The position numbers and the translations under genes were made by a program. Shown here one piece after another: positions 44,283-55,371 of a stretch of DNA of 64,000 nucleotides. The DNA comes from Tricholoma matsutake (Eukaryota > Basidiomycota > Agaricomycetes > Agaricales > Tricholomataceae). Every line of letters starts with the position of its first letter. Within the stretch, counting starts at the first letter, position 1. The stretch covers positions 372,001 through 436,000 of the forward strand of contig AP026543.1 in NCBI GenBank assembly GCA_026075535.2, given 5' to 3'. The notes beneath the pieces were generated by a model. The model was not told the origin of the DNA and searched no databases. It saw only the letters and a list, made by a program, of their open reading frames with translations.

Positions 44283-44599
44283 GATCAGAGATATGTTAGG
44301 TGTTCAGGATGCATCCACAAGTATGCCTGGATGGTTCCAGAACCAACTGCCAGCCATCAAGAGGGTTTTTGAAAGCATGACTGCAGAGGAAAAGGCAGTG
44401 CTTGAGGCCAAGCAGGAGAAAATGGAGGGGGAAGGTTATCCAGAGAAAACGAAGTGAATGTATGTTAACCTGTTCCCATTGCCGTTCCCATTGCTGCTAC
44501 CAATGATGTTATTGATGTATTGCAGTTGAGCAGAGAAGAACCTGGTTAAGCATGTGGAGGAGACTGCACAACAACAGTGGCTAGAAATGAGGGTGCTAT
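44283..44599 (+). pseudogene. Fragment of an Agaricomycete unnamed protein
   Basis: Reads DMLGVQDASTSMPGWFQNQL, PAIKRVFESMTAEEKAVLEA and KQEKMEGEGYPEKTK; a GTGAAT...GCAG interval of about 70 nt looks like an intron, then AEKNLVKHVEETAQQQWLEM. The pattern (MT..E...LE......GYPE....AEKN..K.V.E...) fits a family often found next to DNA transposons in Agaricomycetes. It is cut at its 5' side by the telomeric repeat and at its 3' side by the copia LTR. Function unknown. Confidence 0.4.
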
Positions 44600-44951
44600 T
44601 GTAGAAATTCAACCTAGCGTAATCAGAGTATAGCTCAGTCTCTGTATAAGCAACTAAATGAATACAACAACTGTACCTAACATAATCAGAGTATAGCTAT
44701 AAGTACAGTAAGTATTGGTCCATGATATCATAATGTCTAGAATACTCACCTCAGTCTCTGTACAAGTGACTGAGGTGTTCGGATAACTAGCTACCCTATA
44801 TATAAGCGAGTTCAACTACATAAAGAGTAAAAGGGATAAGAGACACAAAGGTGTCTATGAGACGGCGCATCAAAGGGATGTGCTAAAAATAGTACACACA
44901 TCAAAAGATGCGATCATGTATGCTTAGGGTGTGATAAACAGCACCTCAACA
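44600..44951 (-). repeat. Ty1/copia 3' LTR
   Basis: A 352-bp sequence that on the minus strand begins TGTTGAGGTGCTG and ends GAATTTCTACA, so it has TG...CA ends. Immediately upstream on the minus strand is a purine tract GGTAAGGAGGAG, as expected for the polypurine tract before a 3' LTR. The partner 5' LTR is not in the window. Confidence 0.65.
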
Positions 44952-44992
44952 CTCCTCCTTACCATGAGCACTCCTCCTCGCATGGAATCGCA

Positions 44993-47504
44993 TCAACAAA
45001 GGCCAAGATGTTCCTGGAGATACAAGAACTGTTTTACGTCAAGGGCCTTAGTGAACAGGTCAGCAACATTTTCACATGTGTGAACATAAGTGAGCCATAG
45101 GTCATTGGACTGTATGCAGTCTCTGAGGAAATGGTATTTGATATCAATATGTTTAACGTGTGAGTGAAGGAGTGGGTCTTCACAGAGGCTCTTTGTCGCA
45201 GAGTTATTGCAAGATATTATGGTAGGTCTGAGAGTCGCCTATGGCATTGAGTAATGTTCTGATCCAAATACATTCCTTTGCCATTTCAAATGCAGCTATA
45301 TATTCAGCTTTGCATGAGGATGTTGCGATGACCTTCTGTTTGCGTGCCATCCAGGAGATAGCACCAGAACCTAGAGAGCATATAAAACCCCCAACACTAA
45401 GGCAGTTTGCCCAGTCGGAGTCACTAAAGGCATGAAGGTTAACAGAAGGGTTGCCTCCGAGACATAGCTGAAGGTCTCTGGTACCCTTGAGATATTGTAC
45501 CAGTCTTATGGCTACCTTCCAGTGTTCAAACAAGTAGCAATCAAGAAATTGGAAGAGTTGTTGAATGGCATAGGAGATGTTGGGGCAGGTTCCAATTCCC
45601 AAATATAGTAGACAACCAGCTAGGAAATGATATGGGAGTTTGTTAAGTTGGCTCTGCTCATCAAAGGATAGGGTGTTGCAGTTGAATCAGCGCAGTTTGG
45701 AGCCAGGTTCCAGTGGGGCAGATACTGGGTGTGCATCTCTCTGGCTGAATTGATTGACAACTTTGTTGATAAGAGCAGTCTGTGATAGCACCACCATATG
45801 CGCCATTCTATCCCAAGTGACTGCAATCCCAATAAGGAAGTGTGTGGTGCCCAATTCGGAAATAGTCCAGATGTCTCACATCTGATTCTTGAACCTCTCA
45901 TTCTCGTCTTTGAAGTCGGCTATGGACAGATAATTGTCAACATGAACAGCAGTAATTATGGTCCCAGAATCAGTCTTGTGGTAATATATGCAAGACTCAC
46001 AGGACAAGTGAGTGAATCCCCAGGATAGCATTTGGGCATTGAGCATTTGATTCCAGATACGCCCGCTTTGCTTCATGCCATATAGTCTATGCTGAAGTTG
46101 CCACAGCCAGTCCTCTTTCCCGGGTTCCTCAAAATCAACCGGTTGTTGCATATATTGTACTTCATCATCTGGTAGCAGGCCATAGAGAAAAGCAGTTTTG
46201 ATGTCGATTTGTTGGGCATCCCATCCCAGTGATGCTATAGTCCTTGCCATAAATCTGCTCATAACCCTTGAAAATGACATGCACTTTCCACCTGACAGCT
46301 TTCCCAGTTTCATCCCACTTGATACGGAAAACGGGTTTCCCTTTTTGGATACACTTCCCCTGAGGAACTTTGGATGTGGTATCAATTTATAGACACCCAT
46401 GTCCTTTAGTGATTTCAACTCATCCCAATATCCCTCTGCCCATTGTACAGCATCCACAGAGTTCTTGGCTTCATCCCATGGTTTTGGATCATCTTCAAAT
46501 TGAAGTGACTCTGGATCAAAATTGTCCATCTCCGAGATCATAGCCAGAAGTTCATGTGGCTGATTGCCAAGATCAAGATTTTCGAAGGCCTGTTGTAGAT
46601 TAGTAATGACATCATGATTGGGGATGGGCTCATCTAAGGCATTAATGGTCTGTCTACCCACCCTCCACTCTTGATGCACCTCTTTTATGCACGTCATGCT
46701 ATCTTGAGATTCTGCCTTCATTGTATGTGCGAAGGATGGTCCTCCATTGGGATTTCATTCAGTTGGGACCAGTACACAGGATGATCGCTGAGGGGGATCC
46801 GGTTGGGGGCCAGGCAGTGCAGTATGATCAGTAATGGGAGGGTTGGGTGGTGGGATAAAATCATCATCATCATCATCAAGTATGGGGTTGAATGTGGGGT
46901 TGGCCGTTTCATCAGGGGTGGGGTCCACCTTGGGTGGGGTTGGCTTCTGCAGTGGGCATATGTGTCCATCATGGCTCTCAAGGAAGCAGACATGGAAAGA
47001 GCTATGTATTTTCCATGTAGCGCTCTCATAGCATCTGTACATTTTCAAATTTGGGTCATAGCCAATCAGTGTACACTCAATTGACCATTCAAAAATCTTC
47101 GGGTTATCTTTCTTTGGTATCAAGACAAAAGCCCAACATCCAATTTCCCACATGTAAGAATAGTCTGGCTTTTGACTGAACCATAATTCCCAAGGCATGA
47201 TTCCTTTCAGTGTAGCTGTTAAATAAAATTCATCCCAAAGGAAAGGGGGCTACAGCTGCATTGTTCGTGCCTTTGCCATGAGCATTTGATGCATCCATTC
47301 AACATGTCCAATGTGGGTGGATGTGTGTGGAGCAGTGAAGCATTGGTCAGATCCTCAAGATTTAAGCTATGCCTGCATTTTGCTGGACTTCAGCTTTCCA
47401 TTGTCGGTAATGTATGTCCCAATTTTCAAGCCGGTTTCATTTTCTCGTGCCAACTCCCATGCCTTGAGCTCAGGAAAAGAATCATCTTTATGTTTGAGGG
47501 GTAT
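44993..47504 (-). pseudogene. Ty1/copia pol: integrase end, RT (RVT_2), RNase H
   Basis: Minus-strand copia polyprotein, 5'-truncated at 47504 by the Ty3-A LTR. Order: integrase core (ELKAWELARENETGLKIG, TDNGK, FTAPHTSTHIGHVEW), its C-terminal part (LIGYDPNLKMYRCYE), RT (IDIKTAFLYGLL, LYGMKQSGRIWNQML, AVHVDNYLSIAD) and RNase H (AFSDSDWANC, IATSSCKAEYIAAFEMAKE). Domain order integrase-RT-RNase H is diagnostic of copia. The catalytic VDD box of RT reads VDN, so the enzyme would be dead. There are several stops (TAG and TGA in integrase) and frameshifts. It ends with VKHIDIKYHFLRDCI and a stop at 44993. An active copy would encode gag and protease upstream; none is present. Confidence 0.8.
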
Positions 47505-47906
47505 TGTTAGGAAACCACCCCATTACCTAATAAAATTTCATTTTTATTTTATTATGTCAAATTACGCTACATGATGCCAAATGATGCTACACCTTGATAG
47601 TGTGAGAATTTTATTTCGCATGCATCAATATGTATGTGCATGTACAAGTGCATCAGTAACAACAATGTACAATATATGTAACATAGTATATAAACCCTAA
47701 ATATACACCTAGGGGACCCCAGTTGTGTTCTCTTAGATATTCCACCTATGCTTTTGGTGTGAAAGGCCTTTGTCAACAAACTCACCTATTAATAACCCCT
47801 CACATCAAAACCATGAGTTTCCCCATCACACATGTGGATCCTGCCCCCTTCTTGTAGAGAGAACCCGCACGGTCTTAGCTAGCAGATAGTGGGTGTCACC
47901 CTAACA
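47505..47906 (+). repeat. Ty3-A 5' LTR
   Basis: 402 bp, TGTTAGG...CCTAACA, with a 7-bp terminal inverted repeat. It has lost about ten CpG that the 3' LTR keeps, reading TG or CA instead. An AT-rich stretch with TATATAAACCC near 47690 may be the promoter. Confidence 0.85.
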
Positions 47907-48370
47907 GAAGAACACAACTTTCCATATCAGTGCACCTTCTCTTACTTATGCATACATCATTGTTTCACCATGCCACATCTGATTACTCATCCTTTCAGCA
48001 TGAGCTGGAGGTACTTGTACATACATAATCTACCTTTTCTTTGGTAAGGCCTCACTTTACATTGCGACTGCCAGTGATCAAGAGGCAGCGCTTGTCATTA
48101 GGACAGCTGAACCAGACAACCGATTGGATCTGGTTTAGTTACGATTTACATCACTCTATTCGGACGACTATTTTAGTTACCAGCCAAATTCAGTGTTATC
48201 CCCGAGATCAGGGACTGTTGGAAGGGTTATTGATCTGAAGTGTCAAATTAGGCGCCCAACAAATGACAAATGATTGATGAATAATCATGTGACCCATATA
48301 CATTTGGAGAGGTCTCAAAGAACAAATCTTGAGTTTGTCAAAGAAGTGATTCATCACAGATTTTACCATT

Positions 48371-49384
48371 ATGTCCGAACCTTCAACTTCTAATCCTGGC
48401 CCTAATCCTGTTCCCACACCAGCACTAGAGGTGAAATTTGATGTGCTTACAGTGGAAATGTCGCAATTAGTGTCAGTATTGGCAGCATCACAGCCCAGAC
48501 AAGCGGAAGTACAGCCAGAGATGATGGTGGAGATGGTGGAGTGGATGTCGAGGAGGATGAGATGGCAGAGAAATCCAGAAATGGAAAAAGTGAGCTTACC
48601 TAAGTATGCACCCCCACAAATCTTTGACGGTACCATAGAGAATACAAAACCCTTCATCAGCTCTATAGTATTGTACATCCATGGGAGGAAGCCAGAGTTT
48701 CATACAGCCGAGTCTAGGATTATGTTTGCTCTCTCATACATTCAGGGGTGGAAAGCACAGTTCTGGAGAAATGAGGCTATTAATCAAATTGCCGCAGGAA
48801 ATAAACCATTTGCAACCTTCAAGGAATTTCTGGAGAGATTGGAGGCACAGTTTGGAGACCCTAATCCAAAGGCAACAGCCAATGCTAAATTAAAGACCAT
48901 GCACCAAGGTTCCCTAATGACGGATGAATTTATTTTGCAGTTCAACGCAGAAGCTTCGCAAACGGATATGGGAGAAGCTGTGTTGGTAGAGTTTTTGAAA
49001 GCAGGATTAAATCCCTCTTTATTAAAGTCTATCTAGCAACTACCTTCTATGCCAGAGAAGTTGGACGAGTGGTATAATTGGGCAATGCGCCTTGACTGGC
49101 AATATCGGCAGGAACAGGTGGAGTCAAAGTGGATGTACAGAAGTAGTAAATTTGGAAAGCCATCAGGAGGAACGTCCGAGAAAGGAAAGGTGCTTCAGGC
49201 ACAAACTCCGAGGGCACAGCCACCAGCCATGGCAGTGACACCTATAGTTATGGAGTCAGCAGCACCAGCAGAGGCAATGGAGGTTGATCAAGCAGGGAGA
49301 CAAGCCCCACTTGAATGTTTTAACTGTGGGCAGTTAGGACACATTTCTAGGAATTGTAGGCAGAAAAGAAAGATTAGGGATTAG
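48371..49384 (+). pseudogene. Ty3-A gag
   Basis: Structural capsid/nucleocapsid protein. One frame from ATG 48371 to TAG 49382-49384, interrupted by a single TAG at 49034-49036 where Gln (CAG) is likely. Blocks: KYAPPQIFDGTIENTKPFIS, FALSYIQGWKAQFWRNEAIN, FKEFLERLEAQFGDPN and AEKLDEW-like MPEKLDEWYNWAMRLDW. The zinc knuckle CFNCGQLGHISRNC (CX2CX4HX4C) near the end would bind RNA. Length of about 337 residues is usual for the group. Confidence 0.8.
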
Positions 49385-49533
49385 TATCTGAGGAAACCCA
49401 GAGCAAATCAGAAAAGCAAATCGAAATGGAGTACAACTGTTGTCAATCACATGACAAAGAAAATTGTCATGTGTCATTTCTGAAAACCCCTAAATTCTTT
49501 ATTCACTCTGCATGAATAGAACCCGAAATCCCC

Positions 49534-49770
49534 TTGATTGTGGGACTGAAGACAGTGGACATGCATGCAGCAATTGATGTGGAAGCGTTGCTTGATAGTG
49601 GTGCTACAGGATTATTCATTAATTGGTCCTTAATTACTGGAAACAGTATTAACACACACAAGCTGGTGCAACCTATAATGGTGTACAATATTGATGGAAC
49701 AGTCAATTGTGGAGGAACTATCAAGGAGGAGGTGACTATGGTACTAAAGTATCAGGAGCATCAGGAGTGA
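49534..49770 (+). pseudogene. Ty3-A aspartic protease
   Basis: Retropepsin domain with active site EALLDSGATGLFIN. The frame ends at TGA 49768-49770, and similarity continues in another frame (KVCDLGKTNLIIGC, then WKHNPEIDWKTGKVQM), which is the LG-type second half of the domain followed by the linker. The polyprotein is thus broken between protease and RT. A Lys/Glu-rich linker (KKEKRKKREKEHLRKY) lies at 49910-49960. Confidence 0.7.
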
Positions 49771-50065
49771 CCCATATTCAAAGTGTGCGATCTTGGGAAA
49801 ACCAATCTAATAATAGGATGTCTGTGTTATGGAAGCATAATCCTGAAATTGATTGGAAAACTGGGAAAGTACAAATGACTTGTTGTCCTAAGGAATGTAA
49901 TGTGTATGGGAGGAAGATGAAGAAGGAAAAAAGGAAAAAGAGAGAGAAAGAACATCTGAGAAAGTATTCTGTTACAATGGAGGAAGTGGAGGATGAGGAA
50001 ATGCCAAATGAGGAAGTACCAGTCATGATCGAGAAAGAAGAGCAGAAGCAAACCTTTAGAGCAAT

Positions 50066-51702
50066 TTGTGGAGGACAGTCAATATTGTGAAGGTGGAGAA
50101 GCCAGTGGAGGAGTGGGTGCCAGAAGTGTATCATGAATATCTGTCAGTGTTCCAGAAGAAGGAGTCTGAGCAAATGCCAGTGCAGAAGCCATGGGATCAT
50201 GCAATTGAGATGAAGCCAGGGTTTGTGCCAAAGAGGTCGAAGGTATATCCATTATCTCCGATGGAACAAGAAGAAGTGGATGCATTCCTGAAGGAGCAAT
50301 TGTGCAAAGGATACATATGACCTTCAAAATCACTGCAGACGTCACCAATATTCTTTGTGCCAAAGAAAGATCAAAGGAAGAGGATGTGTACAGATTATAG
50401 GTATCTGAATGAGTGGACAGTGAAGAACATGTACCCCCTGCCATTGATCTCAGAAATAATTGACAAGGTGGGGAAAGCCAAGGGCTCTACAAAATTGGAT
50501 TTATGATGGGGATACAATAATGTATGAATAAAGAAAGGAGACATGGAGGATCCTTCGAGCTGCTTGTCATGTTTTTTGGGATGACTAACAGTCCCCCGAC
50601 CTTCCAAAACATGATGAATGACATTTTCAAGGATGTAATAGACAAAGGCATGGTAATAATATTTATTGACAACATTCTGATATTCACGGAGGATGAAGAA
50701 AATCATGAGGCGATAGTGCAAGAGGTGCTATGGAGGTTAGTGGAGAATGATCTATTTTTGAAACCAGAGAAGTGTGTGTTTGGGGCAAGCGAGATTGAGT
50801 TCCTAGGATTATTGATCAGCCCTGACAGGATAAAAATGGATCTGATCAAGGTACAGGCGATCCCAGATTGGCCTGCACCCACCCATGTCAAGGAGGTTCA
50901 AGCCTTCTTGGGACTCACAAATTATTATCGTCGCTTTGTGCACAATTTTTCTAAAATTGCTGCACCCTTACATAACCTTACACGAAAGAGAGTAGTATGG
51001 AGGTGGGGAGAGCAGCAGCAGACAGTGTTTGAGGAGTTGAAGAGGAAGTTTGTGGAGGGACCAATATTAGCCCCAGTAGATTTCACATGCCCTTTGCGAG
51101 TGGAATCTGATGCATCCAATTTTGCTACTGGAGCAGTATTATCAATGCTGTGCGAAGATGACAAATGGCATCCTTGTGCATCCTTGTCAAAAGGGTTGAA
51201 TGATGTGGAGAGGAATTATGATGTGCATGACAAAGAGATGTTGGGGATAATACGAGCATTGGAGGCATGGAGGCATTATTTGGAGGGATGTACACATCAG
51301 ATTGAGATCTGGACAGATCATCAAAATCTGCAATACTTCATGTCCGCTAAAAAGCTTAACCGCCGGCAAGCACATTGGGCACTATTCCTATCACATTTCA
51401 ATTTTCACTTGGTCCACAAAGCAGGAAGCTTAATGAGGAAAGCAGATGCATTATCCAGACGTATTGATCATAAAAGGGGGGTGGAGGAGGACAATAAAAA
51501 TGTTACCTTACTCAAACCCGAATACTTTCGCATTTGTGCTATGCGTCAAGGGCATCTATTAATAGATAGCTCGGAAATGGAAATGTTGTCTAAAATTAGA
51601 CAATGCTCGGAAATGGACAATGAAGTAGTGGAAGCCATGAAAGCTGTGAAGGGAGAAACGAAAGGTAATATTCAAGGAGACAAATGGGCTGAGGAATAAG
51701 GG
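50066..51702 (+). pseudogene. Ty3-A reverse transcriptase and RNase H
   Basis: RT begins in the frame of WDHAIEMKPGFVPKRSKVYP; a TGA at 50318 interrupts [20 protein letters not shown], and two more TGA codons interrupt LDL-WGYNNV-IKKGD, all at expected Arg. About 35-40 bp are missing after KKGD. From 50524 the frame is open: FFGMTNSPPTFQNMMNDIF, FIDNILIF (catalytic DD changed to DN), EFLGLLISPDRIKM. RNase H has VESDASNFATGAVLSM and YDVHDKEMLGI, and the tether HKAGSLMRKADALSR. A TAA at 51697-51699 (expected CAA) separates it from integrase. Confidence 0.8.
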
Positions 51703-53126
51703 TTGGTGTTGTTTCGAGGAAAAGTGTATGTACCGAAGGATCAGGATTTGCGAAGGGAGATCGTCCAGTTACATCACAATACACCGATTGCCAGACACCC
51801 AGGAAGATGGAAGACCTTGGAATTAGTAATGAGAAATTATTGGTGGCCCGGAATTTCGAAGTATGTGTTGGGGTATGTGGATGGATGTGATATGTGCATG
51901 AGGGGGAAGAAATTTCCAGAGAAACCTGCAGGAAAATTAATGCCGAACCCTATACCTAAAGTGCTGTGGGGAGATATATCTGTGGATTTTATTACCGGAT
52001 TACCCGAGGCTCAAGGGTACGATGCAATATTTGTAGTATGTGACCGCTTCACAAAGGAGGTCCATATTATTCCTACTACTACAGAAACCTCATCATTGGG
52101 CTTGGCACACCTCTATCTAAATCAGGTATGGCGGTTACATGGGTTACCCAATACCCTTATCTCTGATTGTGGACCACAATTTGCTTCTGCATTTATGCAG
52201 AACTAAACAACATATTGGGAATTCAAACTAAATTATCTATGGCATATCACCCACAGACTGATGGGCAGACAGAGAGAATGAATCAGGAGTTGGAGCAGTA
52301 CCTACATATGTTTGTCAACTACCGACAAACTGACTGGCCCGAATGGTTGGCAATTGCTGAATTTTCCCACAATAACAAATTCCATTCGGCTACTCGTATG
52401 TCACCCTTTTTCACAAATTATGGATATCATCCTCGCATGGGAGTAGAACCCAGAAGGGAAGTCAAAGTACAGTCAGTAGAAGATTTTGTATCTAAGATGC
52501 AAAAGGTACAAGAGGAAGCAGAGGCGGCATTGAAGAAAGCATGTGATGACATGATGCGACATGCGGATCGTACTCGAGCACATGCTCCAGAGTACAAAGT
52601 TGGTGACTTGGTATGGCTAAGTACCAAGGATCTGAATATACCACGACCTTCGAAGAAACTTACAGAGAAACAAGTTGGCCCATATGCGATCTCTAAAGTG
52701 ATCTCGCCTAATGCAGTAGTGCTAAAATTACCCCGATCATTTAAGATTGATCCCGAGATTAACGTATCCCACCTACGCCCTTACCATCCGCCCACTATTC
52801 CTGGCCAACAAACTACTCCACAACCTCCGATAATAGTAGAAGGTGCTCCAGAATACATAGTTGAAGAAATTCTAGACTCACGTCTTCGATGGAACAAATT
52901 GGAGTTCTTAATAAAGTGGAAAAACTATACCGACGAAAATAATTCGTGTGAACCTGAACAGAATTGTAAGCGAGCACATAACACGATAGCCCAATTCTTT
53001 AAATGTAATCCGAATGCTCCACGTCGCATTGCGAGAATGGTGTATGAGGGGATGAAATTCCGGCCTTACCAAAATTTCACAGAGGGGACAAACATAATAT
53101 TTTCTCACCTGGAAGTCGAGGCATAA
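51703..53126 (+). pseudogene. Ty3-A integrase with C-terminal chromodomain
   Basis: Integrase inserts the cDNA into the genome. The zinc domain has LHHNTPIARHPG and CDMCMRGKKF. The catalytic core has VDFITGLPEAQGYDAIF (first Asp), LISDCGPQFASAF (second Asp) and, after a frameshift near 52190, YHPQTDGQTERMNQELEQY (Glu). A GPY-like module (VGPYAISKVISPNAVVLKL) follows, and then the chromodomain (YIVEEILDSRLRWNKLEFLI, KWKNYTDENNSCEPEQN). Chromodomains of chromoviruses bind histone H3 lysine methylation and guide insertion into heterochromatin. The stop is the TAA just before the polypurine tract. Confidence 0.85.
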
Positions 53127-53137
53127 AAGGGGGGTAA

Positions 53138-53538
53138 TGTTAGGAAACCACCCCATTACCTAATAAACTTTCATTTTTATTTTATTATGTCGAATTATGC
53201 TACATGACGCCAAATGATGCTACATTTTGATAGCATGAGAATTTTATTTCGCACGCATCAAAATGTATGCCATGTACGAGTGCATCGGTAACAACAATGT
53301 ACAATATATGTAACATAGTATATAAACCCTAAATATATGCCTAGGGGACCCCAGTTGTGTTCTCTTAGGTATTCCACCTACATTTTCGGTGTGAAATGCC
53401 TATCTCAACAAACTCACCTATTAATAACCCCTCGCATCAAAACCATCAATTCCCCCATCACAAGCGTGGATCCCGCCCCCTTCTTGTAGAGAGAACCCGC
53501 ACGGTCTTAGCTAGCAGATAGTGGGTTTCGCCCTAACA
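53138..53538 (+). repeat. Ty3-A 3' LTR
   Basis: 401 bp, TGTTAGG...CCTAACA. It retains about ten CpG that are TG or CA in the 5' LTR, and only one site (about 53199) shows the reverse. The asymmetry suggests the two LTRs have different histories. Confidence 0.85.
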
Positions 53539-54537
53539 CTGGGGAGCAGTTTTGCATACTCTGTGCATGCCACAAGGCAGGGTGGAGTAAAATTTTTTAA
53601 CTGCTGATAGGTCCACTGTGTTCTCTAAGCTCTGGGAACATCTCCAGAGGCATCGACACATCAAAACACATGCTCCCAACCCCTATGAACCCCGTGATAC
53701 CACTCTGAAGCTACTTTGATTGACTTTGATTGACTTTGAACAACTTTGAACAATCTCAAATGACTTTGAACAACTTTGAAACATCTCAAACAACTTTGAA
53801 CAATATTGCAGCACTTTGAACACCTTCGGCTGCCGTACACCTATTGCACCGCCCTTCAGATACACATAGCACATCTTGTAAGAGTTAGTGTGTTGCATAT
53901 TGAGCACCACCAGACACGAGGAGACACAACGACGAGATATTAAGACACGGTTGTGGCACTTTGACATCTTGATGATATATTGGATCAATGGGGACAGGTA
54001 CCAGTGATAAATCATGCCTCTAGATGTTTCCCTTCTTATCTTCTTTCATTTATTCTATGATTTGCAAAGATTCTCTATTGTTTTCTATCTTGCCTCATAT
54101 ATTCCTCATGTTTTATTTCCTTTTTAGTATCACTTCTCCCAAACATATATAGCCTTGTACTAGCTACTTAGAACAGGGGAACATATCGTCCTCTCACACC
54201 AATCATCTGATTTTAAGAGCCATTCTCTTGAGTCCAAGTGCCTCAACGTAGTCTCAAAATTCAGTGTTTTATGCCAAATTTCCTCGAACTCTTCGTACTA
54301 GCTTTTTGAAACCATCACATATCATCTATCCTCTCTCGACACCTTTCTACATCTTTATAGTCTATCCTAGGCCACCGTCGAAAGTGTCTTCATCTTCTAT
54401 AAAGCCCTTCAAACTTCTTTGAACATCATCACACCTCTTCAAACTTCTTTGGACATCATCGCACCTCTTCGTACACTCTTCGCACACTCCCGAACTTCAC
54501 TAAAATTCCCTCGAATGCTGTCGCAGTGCTTTGTACA
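53539..54537. other. Gap with degenerate CTTTGAACA repeats
   Basis: At 53713-53825 an irregular tandem of GACTTTGAACAACTTTGAA-type units. At 54400-54540 a related set of CTTCAAACTTCTTTGAACATC-type units continues on the far side of Ty3-B at 62280-62350, so Ty3-B is inserted in this repeat. No gene is supported. Confidence 0.65.
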
Positions 54538-54542
54538 CTCTC
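54538..54542 (+). other. Ty3-B target site duplication, left
   Basis: CTCTC, identical to 62266-62270 on the other side of the element. Confidence 0.85.
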
Positions 54543-55239
54543 TGTTAAGAACTGATCCGAAAGGGTTCGTTGGAATCTGGTCAGACCCGATGGGTGTTTG
54601 AGAGCGGAAGATTGTCGGGTCGTAGCAGATTATGTGGATGGGTAACGAAAAGGACTTGGCTTCAGCTTGTAAGAAGCTGCACCCTTCACCTCGTCTGGTG
54701 TCCTAATTTTGGGTAAAGGTTTTAGAGATAGGAGCGGGAGAGTGCGGGTAAATGCGGGAAGGAGTATGGAGGGACTTAGGTTAAGTTCAGATGAGACTAG
54801 AACTTCAGAGGGGAACTAGAGGTTGAGTCGAATGGAGTTCAGACTCTTAGAGGTCAGGAGTTGGAGTAGAAGGAGGTTTTAGATTGACAGGGTAAAGTCG
54901 AGTCTATGTCAATATACGAACTGAGGAATTCAAAGTGAAACTGACTAAGCTTAAATACTAGAGTCTGGAACAAGAGCGGAATGGAAACGGAAACTGCGGC
55001 AGTGTCTCAACTGCGTAGATAAATTGCCTAGTGGAGGCCACACAGGAATCCGTAGTTGAATTTGCAAAACTAGATGGCAGCCTTGGAAGGCAGCTGTGGT
55101 TGCTGTACATGGCGGCCTGGTGCACAGCAGTGTGGGCAGTGCAAGGGGGCCAGAACGAAGGTGGTAGGAGTTGAGTTAGGAACAGCGGAAAAGATCGGAA
55201 GGTTGCGGGTTCTGAGTGGGCGAGGAATGGATTGTGACA
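54543..55239 (-). repeat. Ty3-B 3' LTR
   Basis: 697 bp; on the plus strand TGTTAAG...TTGTGACA. It aligns without visible gaps to 61569-62265. Confidence 0.9.
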
Positions 55240-55371
55240 GTATTTCCCCCTTAGTGCTGAGCCTACGAGGCACGTGAAGGTTTGAGTCCAAATGAGGAAG
55301 TTGGTTGACTCCCGAATGCGGCAATTGGTTGAAACATTTTGTTGTTTTCCTTCTTCCATCACCTACACAAA

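Larger units (their letters stand above)
47505..53538 (+). mobile_element. Ty3-A: chromodomain Ty3 (chromovirus) retrotransposon, 6.0 kb
   Basis: Two LTRs of about 400 bp bound gag, protease, RT, RNase H, integrase and chromodomain in the standard Ty3 order. The 3' polypurine tract is AAAAGGGGGG. There is no target duplication: the 5 bases on the left (GGTAT) do not match those on the right (CTGGG). The left flank is copia integrase and the right flank is not. Several inactivating changes occur, most being TGA at expected CGA. Confidence 0.85.

Noticed and set aside
46803..47084. Plus-strand frames across the copia region with Gly/Ser-rich runs
   Set aside because: They arise from a CATCAT microsatellite (46861-46880) antisense to the Asp-rich linker of copia.
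47505..53538. Ty3-A as a simple nested insertion into copia
   Set aside because: The target duplication is missing and the copia 5' part does not resume on the right side.
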